The notes: generated by a model from the sequence alone, not told the origin. A stretch of DNA of 40,068 nucleotides from Marinilabiliaceae bacterium (GCA_016342595.1 JAEINY010000029.1:1-40068); one strand, 5' to 3'; counted from the first letter of the stretch, positions 7,198 to 16,651 are shown. Made by a program: numbers and translations.

Positions 7198-8265
7198 ATG
7201 GAAAAAAAAGTTTTAATTGCAGTTGATGATGAGATCATCTGTAATCGATTTGCAGAAAATCTCACACAGCATATATCAAGTCTCCAGGCTATATCCGTAA
7301 AAAATGGTATTGAAGCGTGCAAATCAGCATTATCCATTCGACCTGATATTATTATTCTGGATTGGGATTTATCCAAGATGAGTGGATTAATCGTTCTTGA
7401 AAGATTAAAAAAAAACGACCTCACCAAAGATGTTCCGATCATCATGCTTTCGAAGGATCCGGATTCTGATAAACTAACCCATGCATTAAAGGCCGGAGCA
7501 ACTAATTTCCTTTCCCTGTCCATTGCTGCTATTGAACTATTGGCCCGGGTAAAATCCGCTCTTTCATTATCTCTGACCCTCCAGGAGTTACAAAACGAAC
7601 ATCACAAGCTTCAGTTAGCTAATCATCGCAATGAAACGATATTGCATGCCATCTTACCCAATCCGATCCTGTCACAACTAAAAAAATACGGAGCCATTCC
7701 CCCACGACTGTACAAAAACACGGTCGTACTTTTTGTTGACATGGTTGATTTTACTCCAAAAACAAGTAAGATGGCTCCGCGTAGGTTACTCCGTGAATTA
7801 AACGACCTTTTCACAGGATTTGATCGCATCATTGAAGCGCATCGATGCACGCGTATTAAAACCATTGGAGATGCCTATATGGCCGTATGTGGTATGTTTG
7901 ATGCCCCGCAGAACATTGCTCTCCAGGCGGCATCAGCTGCACTAAAAATACGTCAGTATCTCAATACCCGAAATCAGACAAGCAGTATTCAATGGGAGTT
8001 AAAAATTGGCTTGTATTGTGGAGATGTGATGGGCAGTTCGGTGAGTCCTACGAATTTATCCTTCGATATTTTTGGTGAAACAGTAAATATGGCCTCACGC
8101 TTTCAGGAACTGTGTGAACCCATGCAAATCAATGTTTCTGAGACTATAAAATTACATTTAGAACATCATTTTAAATTCATTGGAAGAACAGCACGAACGG
8201 TGAAAGGAAAAGGTGTAATGCCCATGTATTATTTGCATCAACCAATAAAAGGTATGAAAGCTTAA
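7198..8265 (+). CDS. Response regulator with class III adenylate cyclase domain
   Basis: The protein has 355 residues: receiver domain (about 3-122), a helical linker (about 123-165) and a class III cyclase domain (about 172-345). Cyclase residues are complete. Metal-binding Asp181 lies in FVDMVDFT and Asp225 in IKTIGDAYM. The purine-selecting pair is Lys221 and Asp290, as in adenylate rather than guanylate cyclases. Transition-state residues are Asn297 and Arg301 in TVNMASRF. It should make cAMP from ATP in the cytoplasm. In the receiver, the acidic pair Asp10-Asp11, acceptor Asp55 and switch Ser85 are present. The conserved Lys position (GATNFLSLS) is occupied by Leu107, so phosphorylation control may be altered. 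The ATG at 7198 is preferred to 7078 because the receiver begins MEKKVLIAVDDE. No cognate kinase is adjacent. Confidence 0.9.
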   Translation: MEKKVLIAVDDEIICNRFAENLTQHISSLQAISVKNGIEACKSALSIRPDIIILDWDLSKMSGLIVLERLKKNDLTKDVPIIMLSKDPDSDKLTHALKAGATNFLSLSIAAIELLARVKSALSLSLTLQELQNEHHKLQLANHRNETILHAILPNPILSQLKKYGAIPPRLYKNTVVLFVDMVDFTPKTSKMAPRRLLRELNDLFTGFDRIIEAHRCTRIKTIGDAYMAVCGMFDAPQNIALQAASAALKIRQYLNTRNQTSSIQWELKIGLYCGDVMGSSVSPTNLSFDIFGETVNMASRFQELCEPMQINVSETIKLHLEHHFKFIGRTARTVKGKGVMPMYYLHQPIKGMKA

Positions 8266-8294
8266 AAAAAAAGCAGCCACCCAAAGGAAGCTGC
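8264..8294 (-). terminator. Intrinsic terminator downstream of ettA
   Basis: The stem pairs 8273-8281 with 8286-8294 around a 4-nt loop, with one mismatch and one G-U pair on the minus strand. A T-run follows on that strand (A-run at 8264-8272). It overlaps the end of the convergent cyclase gene. There is no T-run on the plus side, so it serves ettA only. Confidence 0.7.
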
Positions 8295-8322
8295 CCAATT
8301 AGAATTATACTAAGTAACTACG

Positions 8323-10011
8323 TTAGTTTTTTATCAACTTTTTATACTTAATACGATGAGGCGTGGTGTCACCTAAACGGCTCTTTTTATTCTCTTCATA
8401 CTCTGAATAGGACCCTTCGAAATAATACACTTTCGACTCACCTTCAAAAGCAAGAATATGGGTAGCTACCCGATCGAGGAACCAACGGTCGTGAGAAATA
8501 ACAACGGCACAACCTGCAAAATCCTCTAATCCTTCCTCTAAAGCACGAAGGGTATTCACATCGATGTCGTTGGTCGGCTCATCCAGTAACAGTACGTTAC
8601 CTTCTTCTTTTAATGCCATGGCCAAATGCAATCGATTCCGCTCACCCCCGGATAACACTTCACATTTTTTCTGTTGATCAGCACCGGCAAAGTTAAAACG
8701 TGATAAGTAAGCACGTGCATTAATTTCCTTGCCGCCCATTTTAAGGAGCTCTTCGCCCTGAGCGATCACATCATAAACGGTTTTACCAGGAATAATATCA
8801 TCATGTGATTGATCGACATATGCTACCTTTACCGTTTCTCCCACTTCGAAATTACCGGTGTTGGCCTGCTCCAATCCCATTATCAACCGGAAAAGAGTTG
8901 TTTTACCAGCACCGTTAGGTCCAATCACCCCCACAATTCCATTCTTGGGTAATACAAAATTCAGGTCTTCAAACAGCAGTTTTTCATCAAATCCTTTTGC
9001 CACATCCTGGGCTTCAATCACTTTATCACCTAAGCGAGGTCCATTGGGAATGAATATTTCCAACTTCTCTTCCTTCTCCTTGACGCCTTCTCTCATCAGG
9101 TTGTCATAAGCACTCAATCGAGCTTTTGATTTGGCGTGACGTGCTTTTGGAGCCATTCGTACCCACTCTAACTCGCGCTCCAATGTCTTACGACGTTTAG
9201 AGGCTTGTTTCTCCTCTTTCGCCATTCGTTGCGTCTTCTGGTCTAACCATGAAGAGTAGTTACCTTGCCATGGTATACCTTCACCTCGATCCAGCTCCAG
9301 AATCCAACCTGCTACATTATCCAGGAAGTAACGGTCGTGAGTAATGCCTATTACCGTTCCTTTATACTGTTGCAAATGTTGCTCCAACCACTGCACTGAT
9401 TCCGCATCAAGGTGGTTAGTTGGCTCATCCAGTAACAAAATATCCGGTTCTTGCAGCAATAAACGACACAATGCAACCCGACGACGCTCTCCACCCGATA
9501 GAACTTTCACAAGCTGATCTTCGGGAGGACAACGTAAGGCGTCCATAGCCCTTTCGAGCTTCGTATCCAGATTCCAGGCATCATACTGGTCAATTTTCTC
9601 CTGTAGCTGAGCCTGCTCATCCATCAACGCTTGCATCTTATCCGGATCTTCCAATACTTCAGGATCACCAAAACGCTCATTAACGGCTTCATAGGCTTTA
9701 AGAACATCGACTACCTCCTGAACACCTTCTTCGACAACTTGACGAACAGTTTTGCTCTCATCCAATTGGGGCTCCTGTTCCAGATACCCCACCGAATAAC
9801 CGGGAGAAAAAACTACATCCCCCTCATAGTTCTTCTCCAGGCCCGCAATGATTTTCAATAACGTGGATTTACCGGAACCGTTAAGTCCGATAATCCCAAT
9901 TTTGGCACCGTAGAAAAAAGATAAATAAATATTATTCAGCACTTTCTTTTGTGGAGGAAATGTTTTACTCACCCCCACCATGCTAAAAATGATCTTCTTA
10001 TCGTCTGACAT
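8323..10011 (-). CDS. ettA: Energy-dependent translational throttle protein EttA (ABC-F)
   Basis: This 562-residue soluble ABC-F ATPase has tandem nucleotide-binding domains and no membrane segments. It binds the ribosomal E site and gates entry into elongation according to ATP/ADP level. Walker A motifs are GLNGSGKST (first domain) and GPNGAGKTT (second). Signature motifs are LSGGERRRVAL and LSGGERNRLHL. Walker B segments LLLDEPTNHLD and LLLDEPTNDID end in the ABC-F type. The interdomain linker is basic (KEEKQASKRRKTLERELEW). An arm-like insertion (about residues 100-155) separates Walker A and signature in domain one, as in EttA rather than Uup. It lies 27 bp downstream of a secreted-protein gene, probably in one transcript. 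Confidence 0.95.
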   Translation of the reverse strand: MSDDKKIIFSMVGVSKTFPPQKKVLNNIYLSFFYGAKIGIIGLNGSGKSTLLKIIAGLEKNYEGDVVFSPGYSVGYLEQEPQLDESKTVRQVVEEGVQEVVDVLKAYEAVNERFGDPEVLEDPDKMQALMDEQAQLQEKIDQYDAWNLDTKLERAMDALRCPPEDQLVKVLSGGERRRVALCRLLLQEPDILLLDEPTNHLDAESVQWLEQHLQQYKGTVIGITHDRYFLDNVAGWILELDRGEGIPWQGNYSSWLDQKTQRMAKEEKQASKRRKTLERELEWVRMAPKARHAKSKARLSAYDNLMREGVKEKEEKLEIFIPNGPRLGDKVIEAQDVAKGFDEKLLFEDLNFVLPKNGIVGVIGPNGAGKTTLFRLIMGLEQANTGNFEVGETVKVAYVDQSHDDIIPGKTVYDVIAQGEELLKMGGKEINARAYLSRFNFAGADQQKKCEVLSGGERNRLHLAMALKEEGNVLLLDEPTNDIDVNTLRALEEGLEDFAGCAVVISHDRWFLDRVATHILAFEGESKVYYFEGSYSEYEENKKSRLGDTTPHRIKYKKLIKN

Positions 10012-10038
10012 ATATAGTTTTTATTAACAAATTATGCG

Positions 10039-10896
10039 TTAGCGCGAACCCATCTTTTTTAAATCACTCTGCAACAACCCATCGGGCTTCTTCTTACTGA
10101 CCATGTGATAGTCGAAGTAATAGAATTTAGAATCACCTGCCCCAATCAAAATTTTATAACAACGTGCATGATATTTAGTCCCTTCCGGCCCAACTTTGTG
10201 CATAAATACCACATTTGGATCTTTACGCTCAATCGCTTCCATCACTTCTTCCTGCGACACAATTTTCAAATCGTAGGGGTAATACCTCTGAATTTTTTGC
10301 TGCGTATTAAGCGTTTTTGGCAAATCCTCTTTCACCAATAGTAAGGTCTTATTCTTCAAACTCTGAGTATTCTTATTATAGTGCTTAAACACGTTGGCTT
10401 TAATCAACTCAGGCTGTTTGTGCATCAGATTTACATGATCCTGAATAAACCGAACAAAAGCATCCATCTTATAAGCATAACTATCATCCTCAACCCTCAG
10501 ATAAGAAAGAGGAATGGAGCACAGGTCTGGTAAATCTCTTACATCTTTATCCGCCTCGCCTAAAAGTAAACTTAAAAAGTTATAACGCGCTTTCGTTTTA
10601 TCAGCATCAAATGTCACAACAGTAGAAACTAAAAATGAATACGACGGGTCACTTTTCTTTTCTTCAAATTCCTGATCTGTGATGAATTCAAATTCAGTTA
10701 CATTCCAAACATTTTTCATCACAGCCTTTATCTTGAAATTAAAATCGCTCATTGGATTGGGATCCATCACGACCAGCGTTTTCGACTTTAAAAACGCATC
10801 ATAATCCTCTTTGGTAGGTAGATGTTCTCTGGCGTTCATCACCGTGCTCATTAAAAACAAACCAACTAATAATCCAAAAGTCCTTTTCATGATCAT
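10039..10896 (-). CDS. Secreted protein of unknown function
   Basis: The protein has 285 residues with a signal peptide of about 22 residues (hydrophobic LLVGLFLMSTVMNA), so it is periplasmic or surface-exposed. No lipobox is visible. The mature protein is a mix of helix and strand, with short hydrophobic strands such as TLVVMDPNP, TLLLVKEDL and KILIGAGDSKFYYFDY. I recognise no family. It is followed by ettA after 27 bp and preceded by a consensus -7 box about 105 nt upstream, so the two are probably co-transcribed. Pairing with a translation factor does not explain its role. The ATG two codons downstream (10890) is an alternative start. Confidence 0.75.
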   Translation of the reverse strand: MIMKRTFGLLVGLFLMSTVMNAREHLPTKEDYDAFLKSKTLVVMDPNPMSDFNFKIKAVMKNVWNVTEFEFITDQEFEEKKSDPSYSFLVSTVVTFDADKTKARYNFLSLLLGEADKDVRDLPDLCSIPLSYLRVEDDSYAYKMDAFVRFIQDHVNLMHKQPELIKANVFKHYNKNTQSLKNKTLLLVKEDLPKTLNTQQKIQRYYPYDLKIVSQEEVMEAIERKDPNVVFMHKVGPEGTKYHARCYKILIGAGDSKFYYFDYHMVSKKKPDGLLQSDLKKMGSR

Positions 10897-11271
10897 TTTA
10901 TTTAAATTGACAATTTCTTTCTATAAAATACGCGATCATCCAACAATAGCACACCTTAGTCTGCCCTCATTCATTTTCACCTCGATTTATTCACTATTTG
11001 CAAAGTTATTTCAAAATACGAAAAACTACTTATCTAATCCGATAATATTCCAATCACTTACCATGAAGTCCGACCATGTTCTTTATAGCACTTTAAACAC
11101 CTGATGGTGAACCCATTTCATTCGAACTACTTTTTCAACATTACTGATATATCATTCTTAATAAATGAAGCAATACATTTTATTCCATTTTTTTTCTGAA
11201 AGAAAAGATATAAGTTTACCACAAAGGTTTTTTTTTGTACTTTATAGATTGATTCAAAATCTGTTTTTATT
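10897..11271. other. Divergent intergenic region
   Basis: These 375 AT-rich bases lie between divergent genes. The only recognised signal is a -7 box for the left-hand gene at 11001-11008. A T-rich tract precedes the kinase gene (near 11229-11237), but no TAnnTTTG match was found for it. A plus-strand reading frame at 10811-11104 overlaps the left gene and has no protein-like features. Confidence 0.6.
11001..11008 (-). promoter_or_regulatory. Predicted -7 promoter element for the secreted protein-ettA unit
   Basis: The minus-strand TAACTTTG followed by CA matches TAnnTTTG and equals the box before hisS. The leader to the ATG at 10896 would be about 98 nt. A suitably spaced -33 TTG is not seen. 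Confidence 0.4.
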
Positions 11272-13014
11272 ATGAAATTACTGAATAAATTTCTTTCACT
11301 ATTTATATATGTTCGCGAGGAAAAAATTGAAATTGAAGATCAAACCAAAGTACTAATCAGTAATTTGATTAACTTCTTTCTATTTATGGTTGTTTTCCTT
11401 GAAGGCATGTATTCCCTCATCATTGATGAGCCCTTTTTTGCAGGTCCGCTATTGGGATTCAGTTTGATATTTGCTTTTCATTTCCTCTATCTGGGGCGTA
11501 AATCTCATTCACAAGGTGTACGCAACTCATTTGTTTTCTTTTCACTTTTAACACTCTTGTATTTTGTTATATTTGGTGGAAAAACAGGTCTAAGTATTAT
11601 TTGGTCTGCATTATTTCCTCCTTTCATTATTTCTCTTTTAGGCACGAAAAAAGGTGCCCGGTTATCATTCGCTTTTTTTGGGGTAATACTTCTCTCTTTA
11701 TTTATTCTAAATAATTACATCCCGCGTGCCTATTCGTATACCATAGAGCAGAAGGTAACCTTTGCGATGTTTTATCTCATATTTTTAGTCACCACTTATG
11801 CACTCTATCATGTGTTCTCTGAGATCGTTTTATCCAAAGAGCGCTTGATGCTTGATTCTCAAAACTTCAGCAAAACTCAGGAAGAGCTTATATCTAAACT
11901 ATCACATCAAATACGAACACCTTTAAGTAACATCACTGGGATAATAGACATTCTTGAGAAAACACCACTTTCTAATGATCAAAGAGATTACATCAATACC
12001 ATTCATGCCTCTTCTAATAATTTGGTAAACGTAGTGAATAGTATGGTGGCCGCAACCAAAACAAGTTTTAGCCAGATACCGGAAGAAGAAATTAGTTTTA
12101 ACCTGTATGCTACACTTAATAATACCATCAAACTCTTCCAGGACAACCAAGAGAAGAAAAAATTCAGCCTCTCACTTTCTGCGGATATTCCCTCAAATCT
12201 TATCGGTAACAGCATTAAGGTTAAACAAATTTTCCTCAATCTGCTAAACAGCATTTTAAAATACAATAAAGCAGAAATGAAAACCATCACGATTGAGGTG
12301 AGCAAGAAAGAAAGTATGCCTGGAATGACCAATCTCAATTTCAGGATTGTAAGCAACACTGTAATACCTTTACCACAAGAAGAACTTGCCAAAGATGAAT
12401 CTCTTTATTCGCCGGATATCATTCGTTTGAATACCACGAAATACATTAACCTGCTGGACTTGGGAATTACAAAAAAAATCATTGAAATGGATGGTAACTC
12501 CCTTAATATTATTCCTGGTTCGGTCAATACTGTATTTGAGTTCTCTGCTAGCTTTAAGAAGAATATTAAAAGCCAGTCTATTTCGAACATCAAAGAACCT
12601 GCCAAACAAACCGAAAGTTATTTTAAACCTAAAGTAGATATCATCAACTCAAATATCCTGCTGGTAGAAGACAACTTTAGCAACCAACAAATCATTATCC
12701 TTTACATTAAAAATGAAGTACATAAAATTGAAGTTGCTTTTAATGGAAAAGAAGCTTTAGATAAATTTGGAAAGGCGAAATATGACTTAATTCTAATGGA
12801 TGTGCAAATGCCCATTATGGATGGTTTTAAGGCAACTCAAAAAATACGTGAAATTGAGAAGAGTACCGGAACACATACACCTATTATAGCAGTTACCGCT
12901 AATGCCTTCCCGGAAGATAAAGAAAAATGTCTGGCGTCAGGAATGGATGATTACATCAGTAAACCGTTTCAACCGGAAGATTTGATTCGGAAAATAAAAC
13001 AACATTTAAGCTAA
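11272..13014 (+). CDS. Membrane hybrid histidine kinase with degenerate kinase core
   Basis: The protein has 580 residues. About six membrane helices span 29-181. A HisKA-like helix pair spans about 200-260, an HATPase-like domain about 275-430 and a receiver domain about 461-580. The phosphorylatable His212 is present in SHQIRTPLSN, but the adjacent catalytic acid is Gln213. The ATP-binding boxes look eroded: the N-box reads NLLNSILKY, with Ser at the key Asn position. The G1 region reads SNTVIPLPQEEL instead of D-x-G-x-G. The G2 glycines are missing in NLLDLGITKK. The receiver is canonical: Glu466-Asp467, acceptor Asp510, Thr542 and Lys564 in YISKPF. It may be a sensor with little autokinase activity that takes phosphate from another kinase, or a phosphatase. 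It faces the SpoIIE-type sensor convergently. Confidence 0.85.
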   Translation: MKLLNKFLSLFIYVREEKIEIEDQTKVLISNLINFFLFMVVFLEGMYSLIIDEPFFAGPLLGFSLIFAFHFLYLGRKSHSQGVRNSFVFFSLLTLLYFVIFGGKTGLSIIWSALFPPFIISLLGTKKGARLSFAFFGVILLSLFILNNYIPRAYSYTIEQKVTFAMFYLIFLVTTYALYHVFSEIVLSKERLMLDSQNFSKTQEELISKLSHQIRTPLSNITGIIDILEKTPLSNDQRDYINTIHASSNNLVNVVNSMVAATKTSFSQIPEEEISFNLYATLNNTIKLFQDNQEKKKFSLSLSADIPSNLIGNSIKVKQIFLNLLNSILKYNKAEMKTITIEVSKKESMPGMTNLNFRIVSNTVIPLPQEELAKDESLYSPDIIRLNTTKYINLLDLGITKKIIEMDGNSLNIIPGSVNTVFEFSASFKKNIKSQSISNIKEPAKQTESYFKPKVDIINSNILLVEDNFSNQQIIILYIKNEVHKIEVAFNGKEALDKFGKAKYDLILMDVQMPIMDGFKATQKIREIEKSTGTHTPIIAVTANAFPEDKEKCLASGMDDYISKPFQPEDLIRKIKQHLS

Positions 13015-13142
13015 TGTTAAGTAAAGAGAGAAAAGGTAAAAGTAAAAAGTGTAAACAACCTTAATATTCCACACATTCCATTATTAGTAGATTGATTGCA
13101 CCCGACTATTTAAACCTTTCTCATTAAACACGAATGATTACC

Positions 13143-16100
13143 CTACAGCTTCATTCCCATTAATAGGATATCATCGATTTGTTCATATTCTGACCCCATC
13201 CATTCCTCCATTTTTTGGTGTAGGATTGCCTTTTGATCTTCAATGGGTAATTTATGAATATTCAGCAACAAATGACGGAACCGTCGGTACTTAAACTTCT
13301 TACCTTCCGGCCCCCCGAATTGATCAGCATATCCATCAGAGAAAAGGTAAATGATGTCGTTTTTACGGATTGAAACTTCTTGTTTGGAAAATGTGGTCTT
13401 ATTATTTTCATCCACATAACCAATTGGAAAACGATCTCCTTTATAAGTCATAATTTCATTATCCCGAATAAGATAGAGTGGATTGTAAGCACCCGCAAAC
13501 TCCAAGATTCCCGAATCTATGTTTATGACTATTAGCGCCATGTCCATCCCGTCGTTCACCTCCTGCTTATTCATTGACCGGGTATTCCCATTTTTCTTAA
13601 AAGTATTGACGACCTCTCTATTCAATTGATCCATAATCCGGGCCGGACATTCCTTACCTTGTATCTCAACGATATTCTTCAGCAAATCATAGCCAATAAT
13701 GGACATAAACGCGCCTGGGACACCGTGTCCTGTACAATCCACGGCAGCTACAAAAATCTTCTTTTCATTGCGGTAAATCCAGTAAAAGTCACCACTTACG
13801 ATATCCTTCGGTCGGAAATAAACAAAAGATTCCGGAATGATATTTTTCACCATTTCTTCGGATGGAATCATAGCTTCCTGTATGCGTTTGGCATAACTGA
13901 TACTATCGGTCAAATTTTGATTGATCTTGGATAACGCTTCCCTTTGTGCCTCAATTTTCTTTTTATCAAGGGCTTTATCCTGAAGGGCCTTATAAGCTTT
14001 TCGATAATTCCGGATGCGATAATTTATCAACATCTGAATCAAAAATATAACACAGATAATATAAAAGGCATAAGCGTAATTGGACATCCAAAGGGGAGGT
14101 ACCACATTTAAAACCAACTCCGTCCAACGATCATTCAAAACAAAGTCACTGTTTGCACCTCTTACTTTTAACGTATAGGTCCCAGGACTGAGGTTAGAGA
14201 TATTAACAAAATTATCATAGATAATTGGAATTTCCTTTTCATCATCATCATACCCTTCAATAAACACTTGAAAACTATTGCCCAGAGGATTAGCAAATTC
14301 CATCGCTGCAAACTCAACGCGTAACATAGAATTTCGTTTATAACGAATTTCGACAGTATCCAAATCATGTTGAAAACTATACTCAAGCATCCCCTTATGA
14401 AATACTTTTAAGTCAGTAACAACCACTTGTGGTTGGGGCAGTTTATGTTGAACAGAGTCTGCCTTAATTATTATTAGTCCCTTATCTCCACCAAAATACA
14501 GCTCACTATTTTCAGTAATAAACGATGCTCCCTCATTAAAACTATGTACAGGAACACCCCCCTTTTTACTGAAATTGTAAATTGTTCCGTTGGATAATAG
14601 TTTTATGATACCTTTACCTGAACTCATCCAAATACTATTGAATGCATCCACTTCAAGCGCATACACTTTGTTGCTCTTATCACTCAATTCCCCAACTTCC
14701 TTTGTATTTTTGTTGTAATAAGACACCCCGGACTGAGTTCCAATTATCACTCTGTTATTCTTATCTTCCGCAAAAGCGAGAACAATATTGTGACTAATTT
14801 GATGAGGTCTGCCAGTCGTATTTTGTATTCTCTTGATAAATCCTTGACCAGAATCATATATATTAATTCCATCGTTGGTCCCAATCCACAACAATCCATC
14901 TGAATCCTCAAATATTGTATTTACCTCGTCGTGACAAAGGCTGGTCTCATTTTGAGCATCGGCAAAATAGCTCGATATTTTACGACCATTATACCGATAC
15001 AACCCGAACTTAGTAGCGATCCACAAATTTCCCAGCTGATCTTGCAAAAGATCATTAATTGGATTTTCTTTTAATAGGGTTTTAAATTCAAGGCTTCCGG
15101 TGTAATCAAATTCTTCCAGGTAATTCCAATTTTGATTTAATAAATACACCCCGTTAGTTGTACCAAACCACATTTTTCCACTTCTATCCCTTAGTATGGA
15201 TAAAATAGCCGGATCATTCAGACCTGAATAACCAGGATTGATTCGATACTGCTTATACTGATTACGTTTTCGATCAATGCGATAAACACCTTGCTTGTCT
15301 GTACCGACCCAGATATTATCGTCCTGATCAACATAAATCGATTCAAAATCATACGATTTTAAAGAATATTGTAAATCAGAAAACTTAGTGATAGATGAAA
15401 ACCTGGGTGGTTTCCGATCTATTCGTATCAATCCATCATGCTTTGTACCTGCCCACATTATTCCGCTTCGATCTAACAATAAAGCCGTAACATCCGTTAA
15501 ATTATAGCTTAATGCTTCTTGTAAAACCAATGGTTGATAACTTTTATAGGGATACTCTGAAACCATTATCCCTTTATCGGTCCCAATATACAAACACCGG
15601 CTTTCATCACGTAACAGACAATTAATCATTGCGCCCGCAGATCCATCAGCTAATAATGGAATAGGATGTGCATAGCTTTGCCCGTAATGATATTGCCAAA
15701 GGCCAGATGCTGTACCTACCACTAGAAGGCTGTCACTTCCGTTTAATAACCCTGTAATTTCTTTATTGGACGTTTCGACAGCCTGAGCAATTCGCTTAAA
15801 AGATTTGGTTAATAAATCGAATTGATGAATACCATCTTTAGAGCCCACCCACAAACAATCGTTCCCTGAAATAATTGGATAAGATACGTTTATGCCAGCA
15901 TTATACACACTGGAATAATGTCCGAAAATCTCAAAATCACTTAAATCATTACTAATTCGAATAACAAAGTTGCGGGTTTTCACCCAAACGTTATCTCCAA
16001 TAGATAAAAGTCCATAAACACCTTTGTCAGGAAGATCGCAAAAAATATCAGAATGACTATCAAGATTAATGAAAGTACCGGTTTTCTTATTCCAAATAGC

Positions 16101-16442
16101 AATACCGCTATTTCGTGTACCGATCCAAATATTATTATTAGAAGTTTCTGTTATCGCCTGAATGTTATTACCGGCGATGGATGAAGTATCCATAGGATGA
16201 TGACGGAACACAGAAAAATCATACCCATCATAACGATTAAGACCATCGGTCGTACCTACCCAAATAAAACCTCTGCTATCTTGGAACAAAGCTGTTACTT
16301 GACTATTCGACAAGCCCTCATTAATAGAAAACTGTTTGGTTCGTCCCCCCCACAATTCAGCACAAGACTCTTCTCCTCCATATATCAATATGAGAGTAAT
16401 CAATAAGAAAAATAAATACCGTCCCGGATATTTTTTCTTCAT
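13143..16442 (-). CDS. Reg_prop/Y_Y_Y sensor with C-terminal SpoIIE-type PP2C phosphatase
   Basis: The protein has 1099 residues from the preferred ATG at 16442. A signal peptide (about 1-25) leads into roughly fourteen Reg_prop-like repeats carrying WxGT motifs (about 35-660), which form beta-propellers in the periplasm. A Y_Y_Y domain follows (about 685-780), then one membrane helix (about 789-808), a charged coiled coil (about 815-850) and a cytoplasmic PP2C/SpoIIE serine phosphatase domain (about 865-1099). Metal-binding aspartates are visible at 885 (SGDFYW), 902 (VDCTGHGVPGAFMS), 1036 (FSDGYAD) and 1090-1091 (QIDDILL). Related propeller proteins usually carry histidine kinase modules; here the output is a phosphatase that would act on a phosphorylated STAS-like antagonist. 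No STAS or anti-sigma kinase gene is in this window. The open frame extends to 16511, but the 16442 start gives a normal signal peptide. Confidence 0.9.
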   Translation of the reverse strand: MKKKYPGRYLFFLLITLILIYGGEESCAELWGGRTKQFSINEGLSNSQVTALFQDSRGFIWVGTTDGLNRYDGYDFSVFRHHPMDTSSIAGNNIQAITETSNNNIWIGTRNSGIAIWNKKTGTFINLDSHSDIFCDLPDKGVYGLLSIGDNVWVKTRNFVIRISNDLSDFEIFGHYSSVYNAGINVSYPIISGNDCLWVGSKDGIHQFDLLTKSFKRIAQAVETSNKEITGLLNGSDSLLVVGTASGLWQYHYGQSYAHPIPLLADGSAGAMINCLLRDESRCLYIGTDKGIMVSEYPYKSYQPLVLQEALSYNLTDVTALLLDRSGIMWAGTKHDGLIRIDRKPPRFSSITKFSDLQYSLKSYDFESIYVDQDDNIWVGTDKQGVYRIDRKRNQYKQYRINPGYSGLNDPAILSILRDRSGKMWFGTTNGVYLLNQNWNYLEEFDYTGSLEFKTLLKENPINDLLQDQLGNLWIATKFGLYRYNGRKISSYFADAQNETSLCHDEVNTIFEDSDGLLWIGTNDGINIYDSGQGFIKRIQNTTGRPHQISHNIVLAFAEDKNNRVIIGTQSGVSYYNKNTKEVGELSDKSNKVYALEVDAFNSIWMSSGKGIIKLLSNGTIYNFSKKGGVPVHSFNEGASFITENSELYFGGDKGLIIIKADSVQHKLPQPQVVVTDLKVFHKGMLEYSFQHDLDTVEIRYKRNSMLRVEFAAMEFANPLGNSFQVFIEGYDDDEKEIPIIYDNFVNISNLSPGTYTLKVRGANSDFVLNDRWTELVLNVVPPLWMSNYAYAFYIICVIFLIQMLINYRIRNYRKAYKALQDKALDKKKIEAQREALSKINQNLTDSISYAKRIQEAMIPSEEMVKNIIPESFVYFRPKDIVSGDFYWIYRNEKKIFVAAVDCTGHGVPGAFMSIIGYDLLKNIVEIQGKECPARIMDQLNREVVNTFKKNGNTRSMNKQEVNDGMDMALIVINIDSGILEFAGAYNPLYLIRDNEIMTYKGDRFPIGYVDENNKTTFSKQEVSIRKNDIIYLFSDGYADQFGGPEGKKFKYRRFRHLLLNIHKLPIEDQKAILHQKMEEWMGSEYEQIDDILLMGMKL

Positions 16443-16651
16443 CATACCACATTCCGATTCCTTCATGAATGCTAAAATAGTAAAAAACCAACGATGTTTT
16501 AAATTAAGCAATTATTTTCAGAAATGTATAATCATCAAGAATGAATCATATAGCTTGCTTATAACTTTTTCCTACCTTGTAAATATTTTGTGCGACTTAA
16601 TAAAAAATTACTAATTCTTTTAACTTAACCGATTCAAGCAGTGAGATTCAC

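Noticed and set aside
10811..11104. Plus-strand 97-residue frame before the kinase
   Set aside because: It overlaps the signal-peptide end of the secreted-protein gene on the other strand and has low-complexity, non-domain sequence.
12003..12392. Minus-strand 129-residue frame inside the hybrid kinase gene
   Set aside because: It is antisense to a clearly coding HisKA/HATPase region and has the composition of a shadow frame.
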